Source: Candida dubliniensis CD36
Lineage: Eukaryota > Ascomycota > Pichiomycetes > Serinales > Debaryomycetaceae
Assembly: GCF_000026945.1 (NCBI RefSeq)
Contig: NC_012867.1
Coordinates: 744,001-808,000, forward strand
DNA length: 64,000 nt
Direction: 5' to 3'
Below, in pieces: positions 9,381-20,037 of the stretch. A model generated the notes under the pieces. That model made no database searches. It saw only the letters and a program-made list of their open reading frames with translations, and was not told where the DNA came from. The number at the start of each line of letters is the position of its first letter. Within the stretch, counting starts at the first letter, position 1. The position numbers and the translations under genes are program-made.

Positions 9381-10421
9381 CTAATCTAAATCTACGTTAC
9401 AAATTTCTTTGATTCGTTCTACAGTAATATTGGCAAATTGCTCACTCTGAGCAACACAGAAACTGTGGCTGATAGGATTAACCTCATCATCACATACTTC
9501 GCAGATTGTATTATCACTGTTGCCATATTTATTAATCAAATATTCTCTAGTTTCATTAGCAACCCAGTGATCATCTCTAGCGAAAAATAACCAGTTTTTG
9601 ATACCATTGTCTGAATGCTTAAAGTACCAGTCGTTGATGTCGTCTTGTGTATCTATAACCAACATTTCTTCCTTTGCCATTTCTAATGCTTGCTTAACCA
9701 CAGTTCCCGATTTTACTATTTTATAAGCACCTTCAACAGAGTTTTCAAATCCATTACCAGTTTTGTTTCCTAATAAATGATAGTACAAGAGTTTGCGCAA
9801 AATTAATGCAGGAATTAAACTAACAAAAAACCTGAAGACAAGCACAATACTGACGATCGGAACTTTCTTTTGCATTAATCCAGACAATACCCTTCCCGAG
9901 GACGAAGCAGAAATATTGTGAATCGTTGGGGTAACAAACCCACTAAACTTGATATTGAATTTCCCATTCAAATTCTTATCGTGGTACAATCTTCTGATTG
10001 TGCGTTGATAAACAAAAGACCCCATTGAATGATGCAAAAAATATAAATTGGGAATTATGTTAGATTCATTCTTAGTTAAGATCAACTGTTTCAAAACATC
10101 ATATTTGTGTTCAATTTGATAGGAAACATCGTAGGTTTTTCTCTTGGTTGAATCTAGAAATCCAACGTGACCAATACATAAGGTTTCGAACTGAGGAAAG
10201 TGTTTACGTATTGAGTCCAAATACGATATGTAAAAATCTACCAATCCGGGGTTTCCTGGGATCAAAACAAATATGTTTGTAGTGGCAAATCTCTCTAATG
10301 GAGGCTTATGATAAACTGGGGTCTTGGGCGTGGTATTCAAGTAAGTTACGGTCATTTGTAATTGTAGATATTCCTCCCCATAAGTTTCAGTGGCACTAGC
10401 TCTTCTACCAAAGAATTTCAT
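9381..10421 (-). CDS. Lipid-droplet-associated serine hydrolase-like protein (LDAH/YPR147C family)
   Basis: This 346-aa alpha/beta hydrolase belongs to the family of human LDAH and yeast YPR147C, which acts on lipid droplets. Evidence is the oxyanion-loop motif VLIPGNPGLVDFYISYLDSI, the nucleophile elbow HHSMGS (family usually GHSIG; serine retained), and the late acid/histidine segment FARDDHWVAN. A hydrophobic hairpin-like stretch at about residues 195-220 (IVSIVLVFRFFVSLIPALIL) may be the lipid-droplet or membrane anchor. Exact substrate is unknown in this family. The gene lies 140 bp upstream of NCS2 on the same strand, each probably with its own transcript. Confidence 0.8.
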   Translation of the reverse strand: MKFFGRRASATETYGEEYLQLQMTVTYLNTTPKTPVYHKPPLERFATTNIFVLIPGNPGLVDFYISYLDSIRKHFPQFETLCIGHVGFLDSTKRKTYDVSYQIEHKYDVLKQLILTKNESNIIPNLYFLHHSMGSFVYQRTIRRLYHDKNLNGKFNIKFSGFVTPTIHNISASSSGRVLSGLMQKKVPIVSIVLVFRFFVSLIPALILRKLLYYHLLGNKTGNGFENSVEGAYKIVKSGTVVKQALEMAKEEMLVIDTQDDINDWYFKHSDNGIKNWLFFARDDHWVANETREYLINKYGNSDNTICEVCDDEVNPISHSFCVAQSEQFANITVERIKEICNVDLD

Positions 10422-10789
10422 TGATTGGCATATCTGGAAAAAAGCAGGAGAAAAAAAAACTCAAAAATCACTTCATCACGTGTAGAGAAAACCCCTAACA
10501 CGATCGCTGACCATGCTATAAAAAAATAATATATTCCTAAACTATGTCTAAATGTAGAGCAAGCTTCATTCATCCTAAGTTAAAGAAGTTGTCGTGAAGC
10601 TGGAAGTGTCAGGAGAGATGATGCTCAAAAAGATCGTCTACGCTGGCAGTTAACTCTTTCAATGGCAATTACATTACGGCTCACATTTAACAATACATTT
10701 AACGGAATATATATACGAACTATGAAAATACGGCCCTTATCTTTACGACATTGGAAGGATTGATGAGTGAGAGGGGGAAAACATGATAC
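10422..10789. other. Intergenic between hydrolase start and MIC60 stop
   Basis: This is 368 bp. It includes a CACGTG E-box (about 10478-10483), about 60 bp upstream of the hydrolase ATG, and AT-rich sequence. The MIC60 3' end must also lie here. Nothing else is recognised. Confidence 0.5.
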
Positions 10790-12484
10790 CTAGATAATTC
10801 TTGATTCGCTTTCAATTAAACCAAGTAGGAACTCGATTTCAAGTCTCTTTCTACCTTCAACAACCCAATCATTAGCAAGCTTTCTACTCCAACCTTTCAA
10901 GTTAGCAGCTTCTTCAACTGCAATATCCAATTCACCTCTGGCCAAACTTGATTCTACTCTTCCAATAACAGATTCAATATCTTTTCCATCTTCTTTGATA
11001 CCTTTCACGGGTAATAAAAGTTTAGAAAAAACAATGGATGCCAAGTGACCCAATAAACCAGCATTTGGTGGCAACAACGAAGCAGACCTCAATTCTGGGG
11101 CCAATTGTTCCCAACGAGACAATAACTGGGCATTAGTCAAAATAGAGTGGGTAGACTCGTTTGTAACCAATGGGCTCAAATCCTTTATGGCTAATTTTAA
11201 GACTTCGTCATCACTTGCAATTTTGGTTAACTCATCAAGATATGGTTTGATAGGCTGTGGTTTGTCACCAGCAGTTGGAGCTAATAACAAAGATTTGAGT
11301 TTGGAGACAGTCTGGTGAATTATTGCCTTTTTATGATTTGAAACAATCTGTGTTTCGAATCCTTCAGCAAACTTCTCTAATTCAATGATACGGTCATTTA
11401 ATTTCTCTAAGTTGGCTAATCTGCCAGTTCTTTCTTCGTTTAATTTCTCTGAGACTAATTTTTCAAAATTTTTGGTTTGCTCGATTCTAACCATGGCAAC
11501 TGCATTACTGGCAGCTTGAGAAATAGCAGCTCTGGCTGCTTGGATTTCTTGGTTTAATTTTTGGTTCAATTTAGATTCTAACTGTTGTTTTTCAGTACTA
11601 AACTGATGCAATAAATTCTCAGTTAATTCTAATTCTTTTCTTGTGAATGAGGAAAATAATTCAGTTTGTGATACTTTCAATTTCTTTTGCAATTCATTGT
11701 CAAAGTCCTTGGTCAAACTGTTCAATCTAGAGGCCAATTGGTTAACACTAGTGTTTACAGACGCAACTAGTTTGTCATCTTTGTTGGCAAGAGAACTGGC
11801 ATCAATTGATTGTATAAAGTTGTTGAATGAAGTGATTGTTTGTTTGACTGTGTCGTCAACCGATTTGCCAAGATCAGAATTTAATTCAATCAAGGGCAAA
11901 TGGGCAAAGTCTTTTTTGACGCTTTCAATTTCAACACCCCTTTGTAATTGTTCAGCAGGAGTCAAGTCTGTACCGCTTTTATGCCCAATATGAGTGGAAG
12001 CTATTTTCTTTTTGGTTTCCTTGATTATATCTTCACCTCTGTGTTCTAATTTTTGAGTAAGTTCGTCAATGTCATCTTTAGTTGGCAATTTGACATTTGT
12101 GAATTTGCTTTTCAAGTTTTCCCATGCTTCTTCTAAATCCTCAGTGGATCCATTTTCAATGAAATCAATCAATTCTTCATGGAATGGTAATTGTTTATCA
12201 ATCACAAAATCCATAACCTTGTCATTCTTTGTGGCAGCATATAATGTCCCTCCATAAACAACTGTGGCTAATAAAGTAGTCTTGAAAAGAAACCCAAACA
12301 ATGAAAATTTCTTGGTTTTTGGAGGAGGTGGTGGTGGTGGGGGGATTTCTGATCCCTGTGGTTTGACCGTTGGTGGAACTGGTGGTGAAACTACTTTTGG
12401 GGCATTATTGAATCTCACGGTACTTGTTGATACACTACGAATATTTACAGCTCCTTTCACGCTGCGACTAGTAATTCTAATCAT
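10790..12484 (-). CDS. MIC60: MICOS subunit Mic60 (mitofilin, Fcj1)
   Basis: Mic60 is the core of the MICOS complex and forms crista junctions in the mitochondrial inner membrane. The 564-aa protein has a basic mitochondrial presequence (about residues 1-30), a proline run (PPPPPPPP, about residues 48-55), one transmembrane helix (about 64-83, [20 protein letters not shown]), a long coiled coil in the intermembrane space (about 245-390, Lys/Glu/Gln-rich) and the C-terminal mitofilin signature (residues about 440-560, including [17 protein letters not shown] and [16 protein letters not shown]). Domain order and length fit the fungal family. The gene is divergent from AIP1 over 477 bp. Confidence 0.95.
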
Positions 12485-12961
12485 TGTTTCTTTCTAGTAT
12501 GTATAGAATTGCTGAGTAACTCTTATCCTTGATGACTGTACTAGACTTTAATAAATGTAGTGATGGAAAACAAATAAGAAAATATTTTCTGGAAAAAAAA
12601 AAAAAAAGAGCGTTCTTTGACCCCCTCTCACTGGTACAGTTTTTACTGAGTTGCTCACTGGTTGGTAGTGAATCGATTATCTTTTTTCTTCTTCATCTTT
12701 GTCTCCCTTAATTTTTCATCACGCCCAATCAAAAATCTGGGTAGTGTATACAGCTACAAAAAAATAAACAAAGAGGAAGTAGTGGTGGTGGTGAGAACAA
12801 TAATACTTCTTGTACCTCGTCCTCTCCGCGACAGTCACACTGGACTCCTGTCGTACCATTCAATCGTTCTGTTGGAACAAATATTATATATACATATTCT
12901 TTTCCTCTTGTTATTATTTTGACGTACTCACGAGCAACAGATTTCATACAATCAAAAAATA
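12485..12961. promoter_or_regulatory. Divergent promoter region MIC60 / AIP1
   Basis: This is 477 bp between two start codons, so it must hold both promoters. It contains an A15 tract (about 12592-12606) and a TATATATA-like element (about 12886-12893) 70 bp upstream of the AIP1 ATG, which is the best TATA candidate for AIP1. Short ORFs on both strands lack any protein-like features. Confidence 0.55.
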
Positions 12962-14803
12962 ATGTCAATTCAACCTTTGTCAATTACTGTTCCACACCCA
13001 TCTACCCAAAGGGGACATGCAACACATATATCCTACGACCCAGTTAACGAGAGATTAGCTTATGTTAATGGGAAGTCTGTCATAATCAGACCAGTGGATT
13101 TCAAGGCTATTGCACCAACTGTGGTTTTCTCGAAACATATTCACCCGACAACTGCAGTAAAGTTTTCTCCATCTGGGTACTATGTTGCTTCTGGTGACGA
13201 AGCAGGACATATTAAAATTTGGGACGCCTCACCAAAGTCGGAACCTGATTTTGAGCAGCCAGTTATCAAGAGTGAATTTCAAGTAATGTCGGGTCCTATT
13301 AGGTCAATTGCTTGGGATGCCGATAATTCTCGTATCATTGCTGTTGGCCAAGGTAAAGAAAAATTTGGACATGCCTTTTCATGGGATTCTGGTAATTCGA
13401 TTGGGGATATTCAAGGGCATAGTTCACCTATCAATTCTGTTGATATAAAACCCCAAAGACCATATCGTGCTGCCACTGTTGGTGACGATCACGCTCTTGT
13501 GTTTTTCACAGGTCCACCATTCAAATTCGATAAAAGTTTGAGGGGCAATCACAACAATGTAGTGAGAGATGTTAAATTTAGTCCTGATGGAGAGCATATT
13601 GTTTCGGTGGGCTCAGATAGAGTTATTACTATTTACCAAGGGAAAACAGGAGAATTTGTTAAAAAAATTGAAAAAGCTCATGAAGGTGGTATTTTCGCTG
13701 TAGCTTGGTTGTCCGACTCTAAGCATTTCATCACTGCGTCAGCAGACAACACATTAAAAAAATGGACATTAGAAGGTGAGACCACTCAAACATTTGAAAT
13801 CAGTAGTACCCCATCAATTGCTAATCAGCAGGTTGGGTTGGCATTGACCAAAGAATTTGTTGTTTCTCTTTCAGGAAATGGTAACTTGAATTATTTCGAT
13901 TACAAGGGGAATTTAGTGCAAATTGTTCAAGGTCATCAGTCACCTATAACTAAAGTTGAATTTCATAAGGGTTTTCTTTTAAGTGGTGGATCGGATGGAA
14001 AACTTTTTAAATGGGAGGTGGCAACCGACGGACCAAAAGCGTTGCCAATATTACAGGATGATGATGAACATTCAAATTATGTTGTTGATATATTAACAGT
14101 TGATGATGTGACATATACAGCTGGATGGGATGATACTTTGAAATCATGGAGGGATGGTAAAGTGGTTTCTTCAGTTGAATTACCTTCGCAACCAAAACAG
14201 TTGGGCTCAATGAAGGATGCTGTTTTTGTCTTGTTTGAATCTGCATTGCAGTTGTACACAGAGGTTAACTTTGAGTTGATCGCTGAGACCAAATTTGATT
14301 TTACAGCTACATGTGCTGCACCAATTAATGATACATGCATTTTGATAGCCAACACTACCAGCAATACAGTAGAAGAATTCCAAGTTGAAAATGGGCAAAT
14401 TAGCAAAACTTCCAAGGAATTTCCGAAAAGTCGTTCTCCTCCGACCTTTATAACAGTATCCCCTTCTCGCGAGTTTTTCGCTGTTGCTGATTCTGCTGGT
14501 AAGTATACATTGTTCAATGCTTTAGACAGCACTGTGGTGTCAACTCGTTGGGCTTTCCACAATAGCAAGGTTTTCGATGCGAAATGGACACCAGACTCGA
14601 AGTATTTGATAAGTGGTGGGTTGGATAGTAGTTTATTATTGTATTCAGTGGAGAAGCCTTCAAGGGTTATCAAGTATCTTTTAGCGCACCCATCTGGCAT
14701 ATCTAGTTTAGCTTGGGTAGAATACGACTCAGAAAAGAAAACCGGGACATTTGTCAGTGCCGGTTTGGATGCTACTATTAGATCTTGGAACATTTCTATT
14801 TAG
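12962..14803 (+). CDS. AIP1: Actin-interacting protein 1 (WD40, cofilin cofactor)
   Basis: Aip1 works with cofilin to disassemble and cap actin filaments in cortical patches. The 613-aa product is made of WD40 repeats throughout, folding as two beta propellers. Repeats are visible as GH/D...W(D/K) units, for example PTTAVKFSPSGYYVASGDEA followed by IKIWD, HSSPINSVDIKPQRPYRAAT, VRDVKFSPDGEHIVSVGSD, and the last unit ending in LDATIRSWNISI. The N terminus (LSITVPHPSTQRGHATHISY) matches Aip1 proteins, and the length (about 610) is exact. The stop lies 8 bp from the stop of the convergent gene at 14812. Confidence 0.96.
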   Translation: MSIQPLSITVPHPSTQRGHATHISYDPVNERLAYVNGKSVIIRPVDFKAIAPTVVFSKHIHPTTAVKFSPSGYYVASGDEAGHIKIWDASPKSEPDFEQPVIKSEFQVMSGPIRSIAWDADNSRIIAVGQGKEKFGHAFSWDSGNSIGDIQGHSSPINSVDIKPQRPYRAATVGDDHALVFFTGPPFKFDKSLRGNHNNVVRDVKFSPDGEHIVSVGSDRVITIYQGKTGEFVKKIEKAHEGGIFAVAWLSDSKHFITASADNTLKKWTLEGETTQTFEISSTPSIANQQVGLALTKEFVVSLSGNGNLNYFDYKGNLVQIVQGHQSPITKVEFHKGFLLSGGSDGKLFKWEVATDGPKALPILQDDDEHSNYVVDILTVDDVTYTAGWDDTLKSWRDGKVVSSVELPSQPKQLGSMKDAVFVLFESALQLYTEVNFELIAETKFDFTATCAAPINDTCILIANTTSNTVEEFQVENGQISKTSKEFPKSRSPPTFITVSPSREFFAVADSAGKYTLFNALDSTVVSTRWAFHNSKVFDAKWTPDSKYLISGGLDSSLLLYSVEKPSRVIKYLLAHPSGISSLAWVEYDSEKKTGTFVSAGLDATIRSWNISI

Positions 14804-14811
14804 ATATTAGA

Positions 14812-16464
14812 TTAGATACGTATTTTAGACCGTAGAGACATATCCGAAAACATATCTCGTAAGAATGGTGTTAAATTTGAATCATGTTGCAAATATTTCC
14901 AAACATGCTTGATCGCAAACAACCCGACGGAGCTAATAAATGGACTATTTTCGTATGGCTTCAATATCCCAATTATTTCCTGTGAGACAAAATACGGGGA
15001 ATTTAGTGGGAACAACAAACTTTCTTTTAATCTATCCTCTGTTGATACTCTTTGACTTAACCCTTCGTGTAAAAATAACAAAGCTAGCCGGTGTAGCACA
15101 TTAATAACCGCGATAAGCTCATCATGATAATAAAATATTGGAAACGGTAAGTTATAAGATTGTTGATGTATTCCTGAACGTAAAGCGGTTGGTATTTCCG
15201 TTAGAATATCGATTTTATGGATTTTCCATTGATAGTAATCATAGACTTTGTGGCCTTTTTGGTTAGTTGACGATATATCATAAGTGAAATTCCATATGTT
15301 TATTAGATTGACCAATACGTTTTTGTAATGCCACACGTTGGAAACTTGAAATGTTGATGACCCCAATAAATCTTTTTGCAAGTTGAAAAATGTTGAATCA
15401 GGTATGAACTGTGACAGGTTTTGCCCAGCTAACAGTGAATGCAAAAAGCTTGTTCTTAATACTGTCCAAAAACAGCAATCCAAAATCGGATCTAACCCAA
15501 TTTCGTTGCTTGGTTGGTTTTTACATAATTCAACTGACATGTTCTTGTAATGTTGCAAATGAGACGACTCAACTTGAGGGAATTTGCTCTCAAATATACA
15601 TAGCAACATCATTGCCATTAAACATCTATATTGCAACGATCTACTTGGGTTATTGTCTCGCGACTGATTGTGAATTATTGCAATTGTTGTTTGATAATAA
15701 TGGATGCATCTTGTAAAATCACTTTTTGATAATTCATATTCTGTCAAACAATAGATACCGTTCAATATAACTTGTGTGTCATCCAATAAAGCAAGTTCAA
15801 TGAAAATTTGAGAAAAGATTTCAAGTGAGGCAAAAACGTCTAAGGCTTTTCCTACTAAACAATTAAAATAGCCTAATAGCTGGTTTTCTCGAGCGTCCTC
15901 AATTCTATTCCGTGCAAGGTGTACATCATTGAGACCAGTTTTGTTCTTGAATAGAATTCTAATTTCATAAAGTGAATAGGATTCAAGATTTTTCTCCGTT
16001 GTATGATTTTCTTTCATTCTATGGATTTTTGGTTTGGGGTTACCTTTTGTTTGTACTGGAATGAATGTTTCTGAACTTTTTGCTTTGCTTGATTTTGAGT
16101 TGTTTTTATGTTTTTGGAAAGTTGTTGTGTTTGGTCCTGGAGGTGATGGTTGTTTTGAATGGAGCAAATTAAAGTTGGGCGAATAAACTGGAAGTGAATT
16201 ATTAATGTGCCTTTGTTGAACCTGTGCTGGAATAGATGAAGAAACCCCATCTGGTTGTCTTAAAATGGTTGGATATTGAAGAGCAAATGGTAATTGCGTT
16301 GTATTTGGAATGAATCCTTGTGTGCTTGCAGAAGGTCCAGAAACATAATGTTCATTCTTATAATCTGTATTTGGTAATATTTTCTTGTGAGAATGGCCAC
16401 TATTTTCAGCTCCTAAGAGTCTGTCTCGTGGATATACCAGTTGTTTTGAAGGTTGGTTTTGCAT
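14812..16464 (-). CDS. Fungal transcription-factor-like protein lacking a Zn2Cys6 cluster
   Basis: I take the first ATG (16464), giving 550 aa; the frame is open to a TTG 30 bp earlier. Residues 1-150 are Gln/Asn/Ser/Lys-rich and disordered. From about residue 165 to the end the sequence is helical, with the spacing typical of the fungal_trans_2 regulatory domain of Zn2Cys6 factors: segments such as LGYFNCLVGKALDVFASLEI, then CIHYYQTTIAIIHNQSR, then LQYRCLMAMMLLCIFESKFP, then a C-terminal helical block. No CxxCx6C cluster is present in the N terminus or in the 100 bp upstream. It could be a co-regulator, a degenerate factor, or a gene whose first exon is missing. The fold call is an inference. 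Convergent with AIP1 at 8 bp. Confidence 0.6.
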   Translation of the reverse strand: MQNQPSKQLVYPRDRLLGAENSGHSHKKILPNTDYKNEHYVSGPSASTQGFIPNTTQLPFALQYPTILRQPDGVSSSIPAQVQQRHINNSLPVYSPNFNLLHSKQPSPPGPNTTTFQKHKNNSKSSKAKSSETFIPVQTKGNPKPKIHRMKENHTTEKNLESYSLYEIRILFKNKTGLNDVHLARNRIEDARENQLLGYFNCLVGKALDVFASLEIFSQIFIELALLDDTQVILNGIYCLTEYELSKSDFTRCIHYYQTTIAIIHNQSRDNNPSRSLQYRCLMAMMLLCIFESKFPQVESSHLQHYKNMSVELCKNQPSNEIGLDPILDCCFWTVLRTSFLHSLLAGQNLSQFIPDSTFFNLQKDLLGSSTFQVSNVWHYKNVLVNLINIWNFTYDISSTNQKGHKVYDYYQWKIHKIDILTEIPTALRSGIHQQSYNLPFPIFYYHDELIAVINVLHRLALLFLHEGLSQRVSTEDRLKESLLFPLNSPYFVSQEIIGILKPYENSPFISSVGLFAIKHVWKYLQHDSNLTPFLRDMFSDMSLRSKIRI

Positions 16465-17443
16465 TCTGTTGTAACAAATATAGGAAATAAACAAACAAAA
16501 TTATGTGTATTAAGTTATATAAACAAAGCAGCTTCAAGAATAGCTTTCAAAAGGCACTATTATAGCAAAATCTTTTATAGTGTATATTACTGGATACAAT
16601 AAGGTCATGAAAGTAATTCCAAATGAAGAAAAATGATTTTTCAAGGGGGAGAGGGGTGAATTAGATTAGAACAAACGAAGAATTTACGTTCATAGCAATT
16701 AAACTGAGATAAAGATTATCGCTTGAGAAATGACGAGTATGGGGCCTCACGGTTATTAACCATAAATTTCAATTGGTAATATAACTAAACTTTGGGACTT
16801 TATTATAAAAAGTTGGCTAACTATAATTTTTTGTCCATCTTGGTTATGGGGAGGTTAGGAACACTGTTGCAGCCTAATTCTTATCAAAGTGCACTATTTT
16901 TACGATTGTGTTAGTATTATGCTTTATTGTCATATAAAGGGAATCTATCTCCTTAGCAATTGAGAAAAGTCTATAAGCTGGAGTAATAATAATACTTCAA
17001 CAATTATGGATAACAATGAAATTCTAGAAACCGTTTCGAATTCGTTTTTCTTTTCTTTTTTTTTTTCCCCTTATATATGCAGAGACAAAGCACCTACATA
17101 AACAACAACAATAATAATGCGGGGGGCGGCATATTCTCGTTGTAGTTGTTTTTGTCTGTGGGTCCACGCCCTTTTTATCAATACATTGTAGATATGACGA
17201 GAATGAGAGCGCCGGGTTTAGTTTTAAACTTATTATACCACATCCAGTTTTCAATCAAAAAAAAAAAAAAATGTTTTATTCACAGTAAATAAATAAGATT
17301 TATTTTTATCAAAAATGACATACATATATATAGGTGAGGCGTGATTAAAACATATCAAAATAATAAAACTACTAATAAATACATCATTGAATAATAAATA
17401 ATAAATAAATAAAATCTAGTCAAACAGGGTACCCGTCAAATCA
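16465..17443. other. Intergenic between the TF-like gene start and CIT1 stop
   Basis: This is 979 bp of AT-rich DNA holding the promoter of the TF-like gene and the CIT1 3' region. Homopolymers occur at about 17052-17066 and 17257-17270. Just after the CIT1 stop the sequence is rich in AATAAA/TAATAAATA motifs (about 17284-17412), suitable for polyadenylation of CIT1. The small ORFs show no protein-like features. Confidence 0.5.
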
Positions 17444-18953
17444 TTAAGCTTTGTTGATGTTTTTGACCAATTCAATGTATTTTTCGGTGGAGAAAGATTT
17501 TGGTCTTTCAATTGGCATACCGATACCACGGTCCAAGATCAATTGTGGCAAGACACCAAATGCTCTGGAAACACCAAACAAGACAGTGTAGAAAGATTGT
17601 TCAGTCAAACCGTAGTATTGTAACAAGACACCAGAGTGGGAATCGACATTTGGCCATGGGTTCTTGGTCTTCCCGTGTTTGGTCAAAACACCTGGAGCAA
17701 CTTCGTAAATGTTTGAAACCAATTTGAACAATTCGTAGTCTGGCATGTGTTTAAGAGCAAATTCTCTTTGAGCAGTGTATCTTGGATCGGTCTTTCTCAA
17801 GACAGCGTGACCATAACCTGGGACAACTCTACCAGAGTTCAAAGTTTCCCACAAGTATTTTTCAATGGCTTCCTTGGAGTAGTCACCGTTTAATTCTTCT
17901 CTTAATTTAAACAACCATTCCAAAACTTCTTGGTTAGCTCTACCGTGCAATGGACCAGCTAAACCATTCAAACCAGCAGCCAAGGACAAGAATGGAGAAG
18001 ACAAAGCTGAACCAACCAAGTGGGTGGTGTGAGCAGAGACGTTACCACCTTCGTGGTCGGAGTGGATGGTAAGGTACAATCTCATTAATTCAACAAATTC
18101 CTTGTTGTCACCAAAACCTAACAAGCTGGCCAAGTTAGCACCGTAATCCAATTTAGGATCAATGGCAGCTGGTAATTTACCATCGTGGAAAACGTTTCTG
18201 TAAATCTTAGCAGCAATGGTTGGCAATTTAGCTAACAAATCAATGGAATCTTCGTAAGTGTGTTTCCAGTATTCAGATTTGTTGACACCCTTAGCATAAG
18301 CTTGGGCAAATTGGGATTCAGATTCTAAAGCAGTAACGGCAATTGAAAATTGAGCCATTGGGTGCAAGTGAGATGGAGATCTGTCGATTAATTCTTCAAC
18401 GTGCTTTGGTAATGCTGATCTAGCGGCAAATTCTTCGGATAAAGCCTTGGTTTGAGCTTCAGTTGGAACTTCACCGGTTAACAATAACCAGAAAAGAGCT
18501 TCTGGTAATGGTTCTTCGCCACCTGGTGCTTTTGGTAATTCTTTTTGAATGTCTGGGATGGTTCTTCCTCTGAAACGGATACCTTCAATTGGGTCCAAAA
18601 CAGAACCTTCCCAAACTAAACCTTTGATACCTCTCATACCACCGTAAGCTTGTTCCAATAAAACTTCACCAATGACAGTTTTACCGTGTTCTTTTTTGAA
18701 TTGTTTGACTTCTTCAGCTTTGGCTGGCAAGATTTCTTCCAATCTTTGTTTTAAAGTCTAAGCAAATGAGTTAGTATATTCGGTGTTTGAAATATTTATG
18801 TGTATATGTTGCGAGGAAAAGCTCATGCAGATTGTCCTGGCCTTCAAATTAGTGAATACATACTGGTTCAGCAGAGGCATATGTTCTGATACTGTTTTTG
18901 AAAGTGCTTTTGGCTACGTTGCTTGAACGTTGAATTGATCTAAATGCAGACAT
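17444..18953 (-). CDS. CIT1: Mitochondrial citrate synthase
   Basis: Citrate synthase condenses oxaloacetate and acetyl-CoA in the TCA cycle. The gene is spliced. Exon 1 is 18953-18864 (exactly 30 codons, [10 protein letters not shown]...ASAEP), the intron is 18863-18758 (106 bp; GTATGT donor, TACTAAC branch, TAG acceptor) and exon 2 is 18757-17444, giving 467 aa. Exon 1 encodes the basic, Ser-rich mitochondrial presequence. The three catalytic residues are in place: His in [14 protein letters not shown], His in [16 protein letters not shown] and Asp in [14 protein letters not shown]. The C terminus ends NINKA and has no SKL-type peroxisomal signal. Codon use is strongly TTG/GGT/GCT-biased, which suggests high expression. 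Length and sequence match yeast citrate synthases closely. Confidence 0.98.
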
Positions 18954-19468
18954 TGTTTGATAAATATATTATATTCCAAAGAAACTTGAAAGATGTGAAA
19001 AGGAAAAGAAGGAAAGAAGAAAGAAAAAAAAATAGAAGGGAATCAATTGCAAATAAATAAAAAAAAAAATCCAGCAAGAAATCAGTTGAAATTTATATTC
19101 CAAATTTTTTTGGTTTCAATGGCTCTTGAGTTGTGGTGAACAATTTTTTTTTTTTTTTCCTCATGGATTTAGTTGAGTTTTGTGTCTGTCGTGCTGTCCG
19201 TACAGCTTCACCTGTGAAAATTGAATTTATTCTTTTTTTTTATTTTCTTCTGAGAGCTTTTTGTCATTCTTTGTTGAACTTGAGAAGAAAAAAAAAAAGT
19301 CTGACTTGTATTTCCAACCAATCAATTCTTCTGAATCCAAAAGAGAGGGAGAGAAAAAAAAAAAAAACTTTTAACGGGTCATGGGTATAGTCTTATATGC
19401 ATGAAACAATGCAAGTTGCAATCAATTACCTCATAGATTAAATCCATAATTTAATCTAACACAAACAT

Positions 19469-19498
19469 TTGAATTTGAATTTGAATTTGAATTTGAAC
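19469..19498. repeat. TTGAAT hexanucleotide tandem repeat (about 5 units)
   Basis: This is a simple tandem array of TTGAAT, the last unit ending TTGAAC, in the non-coding region upstream of CIT1. Such arrays usually vary in length between isolates. No function is inferred. Confidence 0.85.
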
Positions 19499-19893
19499 TT
19501 ATATGTTCTTCGGATGCAAAGGTACAAAGCATTGTTTATTTTGGTTTCCTTTTCTTTTTTTTTCCCTTTTTATCCTCGGAGTTTTTTTTTTTTTTGTTAT
19601 CTTTCAAAAAAATGGATATTACAGCCGGGTAGAACAAGAATTTGATAATTTAATCTTCTTTTCTCTGAAGCTACAGTTTTATAATCACCAATTAGTTTTT
19701 ATACAAATGTAGTATACTTTGAATTGATCTTATTTATTGCTATTGGGAACCATACTATTAATATCAAAATTGTTCCGAAATAGACCAAAGTTAGTGTGCT
19801 AAGTTTTTTTTTTTTTTTTGCTCATGAAAAATTAGCAAGAATTATTTAGAGGAACACACGCACACACATCATATCAAACAACTAATTAAATTG

Positions 19894-20037
19894 TCAGTTT
19901 CTATTGGCCAATTCCTTGCCGATACTTTTATTTTCCCCAGATTTCTCGGTACCATTATATTGTTTGGCAGACATTTTTTCGGTCGTAGGATACTTTGAAC
20001 ACTTTGAACAATCATTATTATTCGTTGATATGTTGAC
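19894..20037 (-). CDS. Possible coding exon or micro-ORF (unconfirmed)
   Basis: On the minus strand an acceptor-like sequence (ATTTGTAG, ending at 20038) is followed by an open frame to a TGA ending at 19894. An ATG at 19974 gives a 26-residue hydrophilic peptide starting MSAKQYNGTEKSGENK. The same frame is open back to the acceptor and reads like protein there too (NNNDCSKCSKYPTTEK). If real, it would be the last exon of a small spliced gene whose first exon I could not place with a canonical donor. It could equally be chance in AT-rich DNA. No family is recognised. Confidence 0.2.
   Translation of the reverse strand, partial: VNISTNNNDCSKCSKYPTTEKMSAKQYNGTEKSGENKSIGKELANRN

Noticed and set aside
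14077..14793. 238-codon ORF antisense to AIP1
   Set aside because: It lies wholly inside AIP1 on the opposite strand and lacks recognisable domains.
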